Part shown: in pieces, positions 16,601-27,300 of the stretch
How the letters are laid out: every line of letters starts with the position of its first letter
Numbering within the stretch: position 1 is the stretch's first letter
Assembly: GCF_037975245.1 (NCBI RefSeq)
Contig: NC_092569.1
Location: forward strand, 25,588,168 to 25,652,167
Direction of reading: 5' to 3'
From: Apostichopus japonicus
Lineage: Eukaryota > Echinodermata > Holothuroidea > Aspidochirotida > Stichopodidae
DNA length: 64,000 nt
Notes under the pieces: generated by a model
The model's input: only the letters and a program-made list of their open reading frames with translations
What the model was told of the DNA's origin: nothing
The model's database searches: none
Position numbers and translations under genes: made by a program

Positions 16601-17317
16601 ATTGGAAATTACTTTCGGCATTTTATATTAATTATTATTTAAAAAAAATGAAATCAAGTTATTGTCTATGTAACGTATACATGGACAAAAATATTTTTCA
16701 AGTCATTGGAAAGCCTAAAACAAAATCGTGTTAAAATCAGTGTCCCTGCATGTATTAACTTTGTTAACAATTAGGCTTTATAGATGATAAATACTATAAC
16801 TTCCCAGTGCATTATAATATTTTGTATATATTTTTAAAGGGGGTTGCTGTAAGAAGGATTAACGGGGCTTTTCAAAGAGTAGAGAAAATGTTTTTTTTTT
16901 GAGTAAATAAAGACATAGGTTTTCTAGATATCTTTCAGATATGTATAAACATGTATTTTGATAAAAAAGATGTTACTTAGAACAAGTATATAATTGAGAC
17001 AATCTGAAGTATTCAAAGATTTAAGTGATATGGTTAGCAGTGAAGAAAGATTGACAAAATAAAAACAAGAAATCAGTCTGAAAATCTGCATACACCGATT
17101 TAGCAAAGAAAAGAGAAGAAATTGTGAAAGAGAAAATATGTTTTTAACATTTAGACAAAATTAATATTGAAAAGATATGAAAATGGACAGTTCGATAAAT
17201 AATGAAAACGTTCTGAAATATAATTGAAAGACTTACCACTTCATCAGAAGATTCTACAGAAAGAAACTCCAGAAGAAAAACTCCAAAAACGAAGAAGCAC
17301 AACAGCTGTAACTTCAT
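9736..17317 (-). CDS. FReD gene C: secreted fibrinogen-like protein (fibrinogen-like protein A type), 5 exons
   Basis: Predicted 274-aa secreted lectin-like protein. Exons: 17237-17317, 12881-12932, 12013-12182, 11370-11640, 9736-9986. Residues 1 to about 20 form a signal peptide (MKLQLLCFFVFGVFLLEFLS). A linker with SRRRRD follows, then a fibrinogen C-terminal domain of about 215 residues with RDCKEVYEQC, GGGWT, VDGAVNFYRYWNDYKKGFG, EFWLGNDNIAYLT, YELRIDM, the DRDND calcium loop, AAWWYDYCHHSQLTGLYFG and MKVRP. The start has a good context (CCACC before ATG) and the same start is kept in D and E. Length and order match sea cucumber fibrinogen-like protein A. The family acts in ligand binding and innate recognition; the ligand of this copy is unknown. 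Inferred from splice signals only; no transcript was available. Confidence 0.88.
10519..10597. repeat. (TA)n microsatellite in gene C intron 4
   Basis: Pure TA run at the place homologous to 2032-2128 in copy A. Confidence 0.95.
11370..11640 (-). CDS. gene C exon 4: central FReD segment
   Basis: 271 nt from a CTTTAACAG acceptor to a GTAAGA donor. Encodes VFLRRVDGAVNFYRYW to DLGDYLAESTA. YLAE is specific to this copy (others YLSE). Confidence 0.9.
12013..12182 (-). CDS. gene C exon 3: N-terminal FReD segment
   Basis: 170 nt from a TTTTTCAG acceptor to a GTACGT donor. It carries the first Cys pair (RDCKEVYEQC), VYCNN and GGGWT. It has GAAEP where the other copies have GAPEP. Confidence 0.88.
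12881..12932 (-). CDS. gene C exon 2: linker with RRRR site
   Basis: 52 nt encoding SDVRTDNSKSRRRRDTE plus one base, between a GACAG acceptor and a GTATGT donor. RRRRD is a furin-like processing motif. Confidence 0.8.
13665..13945. repeat. 71-bp minisatellite in gene C intron 1
   Basis: About four units with core TAGTTTGTATAGATATGAAT and ACGGAGAGCAGGGTAAATCT; spacing of the GTTTGTAT motif is 71 bp. Homologous arrays lie in intron 1 of D and E. Confidence 0.85.
14080..16600. repeat. tandem duplication of about 1.3 kb in gene C intron 1
   Basis: Segment about 14080-15340 recurs, diverged, at about 15365-16600; both begin near AAAAGTGGT and GGGAATCAAGTCTA motifs and share the TTGCAAGTCTAGACTTGCA palindrome. 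Gene D has the same two units; gene E has only one. Each unit holds a decayed plus-strand exon-like stretch (see 30618-30774). Confidence 0.75.
17237..17317 (-). CDS. gene C exon 1: signal peptide
   Basis: 81 nt, 27 codons from ATG, ending SSDEV before a GTAAGT donor in phase 0. The hydrophobic core LLCFFVFGVFLL follows Lys2. Confidence 0.85.
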
Positions 17318-18050
17318 GGTGGATTGAATGAAATGTAGACTTTATTTAGAATGATATCTTCTGAGCAGAGCCTGCAAGACGAATGAATGTAGTTCTCAAA
17401 TACGATGGATCTCTCAGCTTAAGGAAACAACTGTTAATACTATGGAAACCTTGAATCGTCTCGATTCATCAACTCAAGTATGAAATTATGTTAACGTCTT
17501 TATGAATAATTTCATTTTAATAAAATTTACCAGAGGTACATTGGCTTTTCCTTACTTCCCACACGAGCCCAGAAGTCCTCCTTAGCTTATGTGTGTTTAG
17601 ATAATTTTTTACAATATTTACCTTAAAAGGGAATTTTTAAATCAATTACCATTCTTTATTTGTTTCATTTGTACAAAATATGGAGCATTACTTTTAATAT
17701 GACCCTTGAAAGACCCTTAGATATATTTTGAATCATATATCATGGATATGCCTTGAACCGTCATTGGACTTGCAATATATCTGGCTTTTCATTGATGTAT
17801 ACATTTAGATAGAATACGGTCATAACCTTTTTTAACTTCCGTGTATAGTTAAACAGAAAAACTTTAGTCTTGTCGCATTGTTTTGTGAAGCCAATGTGAT
17901 GCTAATTCGCATTGCAAGTGTGATGTTGTAATATTGTAAGATCTATCAGGAATAAATGATTTATATCAACTTTACTTCTTAAAATAGAGATGATATAATA
18001 ACATAATCATAACCCATACAAATGAAATGATTGTACTGAACGGCGCGTTA
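17318..18050 (-). promoter_or_regulatory. conserved upstream region of gene C
   Basis: Likely promoter and 5' UTR. Nearly the same sequence lies upstream of D (31988-32650) and E (46358-47060), with a TAAATAAAG motif about 25-35 bases before the ATG and an ATTCATAAAGACG motif about 180 bases before it. No start site can be fixed from sequence alone. Confidence 0.5.
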
Positions 18051-18182
18051 GCGGCATAGAGATTAAATTTGTCTAAATCCGTTTGGAAAATGGCCAGTCT
18101 ATTTGCATTATGACTATTAGCACAAGACGACATGTCTTATTGCGTTCTGCTTTGATACATCCTTTTCTTTTTAGTTTTTTAT

Positions 18183-18440
18183 CAGTGTTGTGAGTACTTA
18201 CTATTATCCGAGCACCAAGTACATGCTAGTACTTGAGGTTCCGAATACCAAGTACCAGAGTCCGAACACGTCATTTTAGAATCCGTGTACCGAGTACGAG
18301 CGCTTTTTCATTCGAACTCTGGTTCTAAGTGACTAGTGCGAGTACTGTAACACTCGAGTACTTCCACCGAGTGCGTGTACCAAGTACTCGCAAAAAGTAC
18401 TCTAGTACCAAATATGGCTTCTTTTCGAGTACTACAACAC
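18183..18440. mobile_element. degenerate MITE rich in GTACTCGAG, spacer copy 2
   Basis: Homologous to 6293-6550, with termini CAGTGTTGTGAGTACT and GAGTACTACAACACTA in inverted arrangement. Confidence 0.5.
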
Positions 18441-20519
18441 TATTGTTCACTGTTCTCATTGGCATGTAATTGGTCACTTTCTTCGATATCAAAAGTAATG
18501 GATAGAGTTTTCAACAATATGTGAATTTTATTTTCCATACATAAAGTACAGATTGGTTGAACAGGTTACCGACACCCAGGTTTACAGTTTGGTTGTTAGG
18601 GTAACATGTTAAATTCCATATCACGCGTTAACTTATGCGCTTTACATGACGGGATTTAGGTAAACTACATTTGTTCAGAACTTAATTGTCTCAAGATCTT
18701 TATAACCATGTCATAATTCACTCAAAATACTTCTTGAACAGTTTATATAAAATGTATGATACATTTGTTTCGTTAGCCTCCCTGCCCCTTTCTTCTGTGC
18801 GTATGTTGGCAAGTCTGCGCAGTCGATACGAAAGTGTTACTTTCTTTACTCCACTTGCTCAAAACATCTTGTCCTTGATTCTCCAATTTGTGTTGAGTGT
18901 GTATGATGAACAGACTCAACAACCAACATATACGTTTCATGTACACGCAGTTTGTTTCAAGATACACTTTCTGAGAATTCTTTTCACATTTTTAAGTAAG
19001 ACGTCTGAGGCTTACCCTAGTACTGTTATGTTACAAACAAAATTCATTACTAAACTGGCTCGAGCTCTAAGTACGTTTGATTTCATACTTCATACTTCAG
19101 ACATAATACATGGCATTGTGATTGAAATACCTGGAATGCATTTGATAGTTTTTTTTTTTTTATCTGGCAATGACATGTCCAAAATAATATAAGCATGTAC
19201 TGGGATGTACTAAGTTACTGTACAACTCGATCCATTCTACAGCATAACGTTAAATGTAAGATATTTACCGTTTAACAATATTTAATGGATTATCAGGAAA
19301 GTCAATGCAGGAAGTGATATATTGGATTATATGTATTTTTTTTTTAAATTCCCTAAATTATTTTGATATTAGATTGACGTGTTCACCAGTTGTTGTATAA
19401 ACCAGTTACTTTCCTTAAAAACGTACATGCCAAAAACAGTGATCTGGATATTTGTACTTTCGAAATTCATTTCAAAATATCTTTATTTCTTATTGCAAAC
19501 TGTTTATCAAACATTGCTACATAAATAACGATATATATTAAACAGATCTCTATCATCAAGAAAGTAAACAAAGGGAGTGAATATTTTGCTGCTCTTTACA
19601 GAGTTTAAAGCTGCAAATGTTGGATTTCAATGATAGTTTACAGCAATATTGTCAAACTTTAAACTGAGGATTGCTTCAAATTTGATGAAACCTACATCGG
19701 ACCTACCACTGTTTAAATTAAATATACCCTATTAAAATGATGTACCTTATCATTATAGTTTTGTTCACAGTAGTTAACCAACTGTGGACTATTTGAAATG
19801 TCAGTTATTTAAGCATCTTTGTGATGGTATTATGACAAATTATTTTTTGTTTTTGCTTAGATTAGTTAACGCAGATGTTGCTTTAATGTATTCATAAGTA
19901 TAACTGGAACAAAGACAAGGAATAACGTGACTGTTCGGAAATCTTATCAAAACAACAGAGCTGACAAAGGAAGTTGCCTTTTTACAGAGATAACCTTGTT
20001 ATTCGAATACATCTGTTCAGCTTATGTCCAAAAATAAAATAAAAGTAAGGCAATCAAAAAACAAAATCAAAACAAAGCAGATTACCGAGTACCGCTCAGT
20101 CTCAATAGGGAATCTCATATTTGGATTCGTAACAAGAAGAAAAATCTTAACGTATGAATCTGAGTTTAATTTTTAGTTATCGCTGAAATATCGCTGAAAT
20201 ATCATAGTTTACTTTGGAGATTTCGTAATGGTAGCGAAAATTTTGGAACATGCATTTATGAACTATAATCATCTACATGTGAATTAAAGCTCAATAAATT
20301 ATTAGATGAAATTATGGTGTTGTAATCTGTTGGTATGTATCTGTGAAAAGTGGGGTTGGCTAAGGTGGGAAACTTTGTGCACTGACGTTATTTATTGGAA
20401 ATGTGTCGCTGGGCATTCTGTTGCTTTAACTGATTAGTTTTATTGAATTTAAATTCATACAATTTTGTTAAGAGTTTCACTTTAGCTGGACTTCACAATT
20501 GAAATAAGTAAACAACTCA
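18441..20519. other. C-D spacer, non-coding
   Basis: 18570-18850 matches 6690-6965 and 47550-47880; 18890-19030 matches two places in the D-E spacer (33115-33250 and 33508-33655). A 168-codon open frame at 18686-19192 is broken in those homologues and is not accepted as a gene. Confidence 0.55.
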
Positions 20520-20735
20520 GTTTAGGTCATTGTGGTACGTGCGCAAGATTAGTCAAATTTTACATTTACCCCATTTCATCATATGACGTCACTGTGGCCC
20601 TCAATCCCATACCCACGCTAACGCTACCGAGTTTAAGATCTATAGGTATCACGGTTTATGAGTTCATGACAAACGTTTGGTCCACACACATAGGCTAGAA
20701 AAACACAAACACACACACACACATTATTTTTGATA
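20520..20735. repeat. interspersed repeat fragment with (CA)n tail
   Basis: Contains a stretch on the theme CCATACCCACGCTAACGCTA followed by TACGGTTTATGAG-like sequence and ends in ACACACAC. Similar motifs and a similar tail occur at 57240-58035, and a short piece at 41590-41670. Confidence 0.4.
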
Positions 20736-21589
20736 CCCCCCTTCCAAAATTGTAAGTTCACTCCATGTTATGCATATGAATGACCAATATCGACCATTCA
20801 ATATCTATTTGCTTAATTTCCTGTCTTAATCGGCCCTCCGTGTCATATCAATTTGTTTCCATATATGGAAGAGTCGCACTTCCACTGTCAATATTCACAG
20901 CTGTCAATAATCCATTCAACGCAATGTATAATTTATATCCTGCCACATTCTATATCCCGATTGGTTAAATGGGCGAGGCTTGTACGGTTGCGTGTGTAAA
21001 CGTGTATGCATATGCACTGGCACGGGCACGAGCTTGACTATGAAAAGTCATTTTTGAGGAGTTTTCATCGCAAGGGTTTTTGATTGGATAAGGTCCCTAT
21101 GTGGGCGTGTCAGAAGTGTAAAAGAAAATGACATCATTGGCTAGTTTTTACTATGACGTATTCAGTCAGCCACGTATTACGTCAATCCATAAAGTCTTTT
21201 TAACAACCGCGCAGACAAAAGTTCAACCCTACTTTTCACTGTAGAACAAAACTCGATTTGGAAATCGATATCCAGATCCCAATGTGCAACTTTCGTTGTT
21301 AAATTGTTTTTCCCCCTCTAATCAGTAGTGTACACATGGGTGTACATGAAAATCCGTGTATTAAATAATATCAGTCAGTCATGTACGACATCAGAAGAGC
21401 CCTCCAGAGTTAATGTCTGTACAGTTTTCGATTGAACGGGATTTGCGTGTGCAGGGGACGCGCACAGTTGTACGTGAAAAGCACAAATCAAATTGATATG
21501 TAACTTCTCTTTAATTCGATCGGCTATCATTTGCCAAATTCCCTAATTGATATCAGCATATTGGCAAATCAGAGCACAGCTTACATAGA
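20736..21589. other. spacer with no recognised feature
   Basis: Read on both strands; only short open frames, such as 62 codons at 20780-20968, without recognisable motifs. Confidence 0.5.
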
Positions 21590-21965
21590 CCTTCAATCCT
21601 GTAGCACCTGCCTTGAAACTATAGTGTACACAAAACCCACTGTATTGAATAATTGAATAACACAACACGCTTGCTAGCTCAGCTCTTACCATGGTAAAAC
21701 TACCAGGAAACAGTACCTTGCCTGAGAAACCAGACAGGATGCCATAAGAAAAAATGCCTAAGTTAGGAGAAAATCAAAGACAAAATCTTGCAAGAAGGCC
21801 AAAACAGCTTTGATTGCTCAAACGTAAGGCTGGTAAGCTTATAGGCTTCATCACAGTATTACTAACATTATTTATTACACACTCTGTATGTACTGGTACG
21901 CATTATCGATATGCCTCCACCAATGAAGGAAGAGACGTACCGTAGCGTTAATTACAGGATAACCT
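21590..21965 (+). pseudogene. Mutator-like transposase relic, deleted copy
   Basis: The left part (about 21595-21850) is homologous to 50145-50400. The right end, 21911-21943, encodes MPPPMKEETYR, the same peptide as at 50912. The middle present in the E-F spacer copy is missing. MPPP followed by a short basic segment resembles the Mutator-like transposase domain found in many invertebrate genomes; that assignment is from memory of the family and rests on little sequence. Confidence 0.4.
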
Positions 21966-22739
21966 GCAAGATGTGACAAATTCCTATGTCAGTGGAAGCT
22001 TGTCAAGACTAAAAAGCACCAACAAAAATATTCATACATTTATTTTAATATGTAGAATAACATGAATTTAGCATAGTGTAAGTAATCCGAATGTTCATTT
22101 CGATTGCTTGCATATTGAACGAATTATAGTGCTTTGAAATTTCCAAATTAGTGGCCAAGTGCAAGTAATGATGAAATATGTTGGTTGAAGTAGTTTACTA
22201 TACAGACATATGGAATGAAAGAGTAGCTGTATTTTGTGGCAGAAAGCTTTTTGAAACTTCTCAAACAATGATTGCTTTTCTAAGGGGATTTAGAATACAG
22301 AAAGAGGGAATAATGTGGTATTAGCAGTCTTTTGCGGCGAATGTTTCTAAAACACTAATTAGTTCTTTTAACATGTTTACTCCATACTAAGTACTGGTGA
22401 TCCAGTTTCCATAACTATAGACACAAATTTTGTGAACGGACATTAATTAAAGACATTAAATGTTTGTACTCATGAATATTTGGCATAAAAAGCATTGCAC
22501 CTGGATTTAATGATATAGAGGGTGGGGAGAGGTAAAATTAAACTCAAATGAATTTGAGGAATTTTCTACGACCACTGTTCAATGAAATCTTGAAATATTT
22601 GTATGCCGTTCACACCTTGCCATGTACAAAGTATCAACTTTAGATAATCATATTAGTCATATTTTTCCATTTATTTGAATTGTTGTTGTTGTAAAGAACT
22701 GCTATTATCAATGTTGTTAATAAAAAGTTATTAATAAGA
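21966..22739. other. conserved intergenic spacer
   Basis: Homologous to 7300-7910, leading into the 41-bp minisatellite in both places. No coding potential seen. Confidence 0.55.
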
Positions 22740-23362
22740 GACCGTGGGACTTCAATGACTTTTCGGTCAACGTAACGGACCCGTGGTACTTGAAATGACG
22801 TACCCGATTAAAGTAGGGGCCCGGTGTACTTCAAATGACGTACTCGTTCAAAGAGTGGAACCTGTGGTACTTCAAATGACGCACTTGTTCAAATGAAGGG
22901 ACCGTGATTCTTGAAATGACGTACCCGTTGCAAGTAAGGGACCCGTGGTACTTAAAATAACCTATCCGTTCAAGGTAAGGCACCGTGGTACTTCAAATAA
23001 ATAACGCGTTTAAAGTTAGGGATCCGTGGTACTTCAAATGGCTTATCCGTTGCAAGTAAGGGACCCGTGGTACTTCAAATGGCGTACCCATTCAAAGTAA
23101 GGGACCCGTGGTACTTCGAATAACGCCCTTGTTCAAATGAAGGAACCGTGATTCTTGAAATGACCTACCCGTTGCAAGTAAGGGAGCCGTGGTATTTCAA
23201 ATGGCGTACCCGTTGAAAGTAACGGACCCGTGGTACTTCGAACAACTTACCCGTTGAAAGTAAGGGACCCGTGGTACTTAAAATAACTTACCCGTTCAAG
23301 GTGAGGGACCGAGGTACTTCAAATAAATTACACGTTGAAAATTAAGGTACCCGTGATACTTC
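22740..23362. repeat. 41-bp minisatellite, long array
   Basis: About 15 diverged units of the repeat also seen at 7915-8098, marked by GGGACCCGTGGTACTTCAAA and (T/C)ACCCGTTCAAAGTAAG. Units vary by substitutions and small indels, so the array is not recent. Confidence 0.9.
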
Positions 23363-23496
23363 AATGACGAATAACCACTCTTTATATGCAAACCAAGGTG
23401 TAAAATTGTCAGATTCAAAGCGCCATAACACTTGGGTAACGCCCTCAATGACAGTTTTACAAAGCCAATTTGTACGCATTAACACATCAATTAATC

Positions 23497-23556
23497 AATG
23501 TGGTCGAGTGGGACTGACTTCGGTTCCTGACACAAGATCCGGGGTTCGATTCCTAC
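23497..23556 (+). mobile_element. tRNA-like SINE head (pol III A and B boxes)
   Basis: TGGTCGAGTGG (23501-23511) fits a tRNA A box and GGTTCGATTCC (23543-23553) is a perfect B box, 42 bases apart, as in a tRNA-derived retroelement promoter. The intervening sequence does not fold into a convincing intact tRNA, so this is not a functional tRNA gene. A hammerhead motif begins directly after it. Confidence 0.65.
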
Positions 23557-23598
23557 CTTCGCCTGATGAGTCCCAAAAGGACGAAACCGGTCGTGAAG
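23557..23598 (+). ncRNA. type I hammerhead ribozyme motif
   Basis: All core elements are in order: stem I strand CTTCGC (23557-23562), CTGATGA (23563-23569), stem II GTCC/GGAC (23570-23573 with 23579-23582) closed by loop CAAAA, GAAA (23583-23586), a minimal stem III ACC/GGT (23586-23591), cleavage base C at 23592, and stem I partner GTGAAG (23593-23598), which pairs with CTTCGC including one G-U. The palindromic ACCGGT with no loop is the arrangement known from Penelope-like elements and satellite-type retrozymes, where cleavage works best in dimeric RNA. Predicted self-cleavage is after 23592. Confidence 0.85.
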
Positions 23599-23635
23599 TG
23601 GAATATTTCTGGTGTGTTATTATATAGTATAGTTT

Positions 23636-24098
23636 TCCTTCGTCTATTGTATTGACAAAAAATTATAAAATAATTCTTCATCCCACATTTTCGCTGAAAG
23701 GTCCCTAAATAACCACGGTCGTGCAGATCTTTGACCCCCCTTTGTCAGTTCTGTTGAAATATGTTAACTACGTTTCAGTAATTTAGTGAACGTTTTCGAT
23801 TAATTGTTAACAGCGTTATTACCGTTCAAGTAACATGGACACCTAACATTTTAACATTTGTTACACCTCACTGGTGTTTGCCTCAAGTTTAACACTATAT
23901 TCTTGTCAAACATATAAAACTAAGAAAGTAACAATGAGTCTCAGAATACATGACAGGTTATTAAATTTAATGCAATTTGTCAAAAAATATAACAAATGAA
24001 AAAGATCTAATGGTAGCTCAAAGGAAAATGTTTTCATTCTATCAAAAATGTCGTCGCGATATTCTTCATTTAGATGTATCATCTGTTTCGTTTGTTCA
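23636..24098 (-). other. 3' UTR/flank of gene D
   Basis: Homologous to 9255-9735. The AATAAA of gene C is changed here to AATAAC; ATTAAA is nearby. Confidence 0.5.
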
Positions 24099-24346
24099 TC
24101 AAAGTACAGGGCGTACTTTCATTTCTGCATATTTGAGGTTGTAATAACTCTCAGGAAGATTATACCAATAAATGCTTTGATAATGATCCGTGTTTCCAAA
24201 GTAGAGACTTGTCAGGTGGGTATTAAAACAACTATTGTACCACCAGGCACCAAAATATTTCGAAGCACAGTTGTTACTATTACGGTCGTTGTCCCGGTCT
24301 TTCGTAGTGAAGGACATGTTTCTGTGATTAGCCATAGCGTCATAAT
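24099..24346 (-). CDS. gene D exon 5: calcium loop and ligand cleft
   Basis: 248 nt from a TTCAG acceptor to TGA at 24099-24101. Encodes DRDNDRNSNNCASKYFGAWW, then YNSCFNTHLTSLYF and KVRPVL. Confidence 0.9.
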
Positions 24347-27300
24347 CTGAAGGAAAGACAGTAACAATAGTTAAATGCAATACTTAATTTACCACGTGTG
24401 ATAAAAAGTCCGGACTTGTTGTTAAGAAATCATCATAGCATATAAATAAATGCTTCATTCACCGGCTCAAGGTAAAACTGGAGGAGTTAGTAGAGTTAAT
24501 ATATATGGTACCACAATTTATGTAAAGCATTTTAATGATAAAGATAATGTTGTTCAGACTTGGGGGTTTCAGATTTTTTCTGATTGTATTACAATACATA
24601 CACATTTATTAATGTAAGTACTGATGCCATCTGTATGGTGAATTGTCGAAACATCTGTTAAACTTTCAGGTTGATTTTGTGCCTGTAAAGTATATTATCT
24701 TTGTCATAGAAAATAGACTAGACAAACGCCTTTCATTAACCAATTAGTAAATATAAAAGATTGTTTACTTTTATTGAGTCTGTGTTGATTTTGTCCACGA
24801 AGTATTATATTTCCACTGAAGTACAAATTTGACAGTAGATTTTTTAATTTTTTTTTGTACATACAAGATTTGTAAAGACAATTTTTTTTAAAGTATTTCT
24901 AGCCTAGTGGTATTGTTTGCTTGTTCGAAGCAACTCATAAAATAAATGCATTATAAGTTGTGTCACGTAAGTATTATTAATCTTATCTTTCCGTTTTGTT
25001 TTTGTTTTGATTCTTAGGACCATCTGACGTAATTTTAAAGATTAATAAGATGAATGTTACATACTGATTATATGGCTGTGTTGACATATTTTTCGTTATA
25101 CTAGAAAGGGCAATCATGCCTAACCGCGTAATGCCATTCTTACGTTCGCCAATGTCTCATTTCTTGGAACAAGTAATATTGTCTTAATATTGGCATATGG
25201 AATTTGAATGGAACTGAACCTTTTTAAACGGGTCATTTCTATTAAAGATGTTTAGACATAAAACTTGGGCTGATATCAACGGTTTTAAACGGCCTGCAGC
25301 ATATTAAAACTCATTTAGTGTCGGCAGTAATCCTTAACGAACTACATAATGTTAATATTCTTTTGGTGTGCATAAAGTATTCTTATAGAGCGTGTACTTG
25401 GCTAGTGTCGTTTCAAACGTAGACGTAATTGCTTTTATATGTTGCCCGTTATTATGTTCACATACTCGCCAAGTGGAAGGACGAAAATGTTTACAATACT
25501 AACAAAGCCTCACAACGATGGCTTCATCGTATCATGAACAAGCAATCAAAGTTTTCTGCTAGTATTTGTTCATAGTAATATAACTGAAATACCGTAACAA
25601 TTATTCAAGACTACCAAACTTAACTATAACACAGAAAACCCCTATACTTGTATTATTCTTACTTGCTGTGCTCTCCGACAAATAGTCACCAAGATCTGTC
25701 AATCTGTAGTTACTGCTTTCATCACTAATTCTGAAGAGGTTGTACTTGGCGTAATATGGTTTTCCGTTGACATTATTCATGTCGATTCGTAGCTCATAGT
25801 TGCCTTGGTTTGTCAAATAGGCAATGTTGTCATTACCAAGCCAAAACTCTCGGCGAAGAAAGCCGAAGCCTTTCTTATATTCATTCCAGTCACGGTAAAA
25901 ATTTACAGCGCCATCGACTCGACGTAAGAAAACCTGTTGAAGATAGAATGGAAAAACGTCTTTTTTCCGTAATATCTAATCTTTCGACGGACATTTCTGT
26001 CATTCTTCTTAATTAATTTTCTTATTAATTTTGAGTAGTTCATTCAAAATGATGTAAATAGAGATCTCATCGAATGTATTCGTTGTGGGAACGATGATAC
26101 GAAATGTACTATACGTAAATAAAACAAAAAAATTGGTTTTTCCCCCTTTTTATGTAAAGACATTACAAGGAAATTTCAACTTCCATGCCTTTAATTGAGA
26201 AAAGTGGCGAGTCGTGTAATAACTTTACTCTTGAGGTTTTTCAAGCTTAGGTCATTATTCAGTCCAAGTTAGTCTCTGCAAAGTCAACAATACAGCATGG
26301 TACAAACCTAATTTTCTTATATAAAAAACGTACCGTCCAACCTCCGCCATCGATGGAATTATTACAATAAACCTTGAAAGGTTCTGGAGCACCGTCGGGC
26401 TGAATCATGAAAATACCAGTTTCGGTTTGATCATCACATTGTTCATAGACTTCCTTGCAATCTCTCGGATATTGAGGCTCTTGGTAGTAGAAGTAAGATG
26501 AACCTGAAAATCAGTGAAGCAGGAAACAGGGTAACTTTCTTTTGTCTTGCATGTATGCATACAAGTGAATGAAAATCGAACAAACAACACAGAGTTTTAG
26601 CTATCTGTGTCTTTGAATACTTTAGCTCAATCAGTGGACGTTCCCAGAAATACGACGCTTAAAACGGCCTAACAGTGGCTGTTGAACATATTTTTTCTTT
26701 AAGTAATTTAGTACAATTAACGTTCCCAAAAATAGTTCTTATTTGTTATGTATTATATTATTTTTCAACGATATTAATCAATCAGTTTGAATTATCTTCT
26801 TCGCTGAACTAATTGGTTTCCTACATTCTGATGGTATTTATATAATGTGTAAACGAGGACCGTAGACAGATGGAAAACTAAAAAGCTGAATTTCATTTCC
26901 AAGTACTCCAGACTATGTTAGTTAACATTACAAGCCATGCCGATTTCTACATACAACATAGTTTCATTCAATAAAAAACCTTGCAATTTTATGAAAGGAG
27001 GAAATGACACTGAGTATACAACAAGGAATATGGTATATAAATAATGTGTCGAAACTGTAATTTTTTTGTCACGAATAGTGAAATGTCCCTTTGAAATGAA
27101 GGAAAACTTAACACTAACTTGTGGATACAGTTGCACTAAGCTAATATTACACTAAAATAAATTACACAGGTGCAATTAAACCAGAATTGCATCGTTAAAA
27201 TAAATTAAGCTTATATGCACAAAATATAAGTAAATAAATCTCGAGTGAGTGGCAACTTACTTTCGGTGTCTCTCCTTCGTCTGGATTTGCTGTTATCAGT

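Noticed and set aside
18686-19192. 168-codon open frame on the plus strand
   Set aside because: Homologous sequence at 6690-6960, 33000-33250 and 47700-48010 is interrupted by stops and indels, and no domain is recognisable; chance frame.
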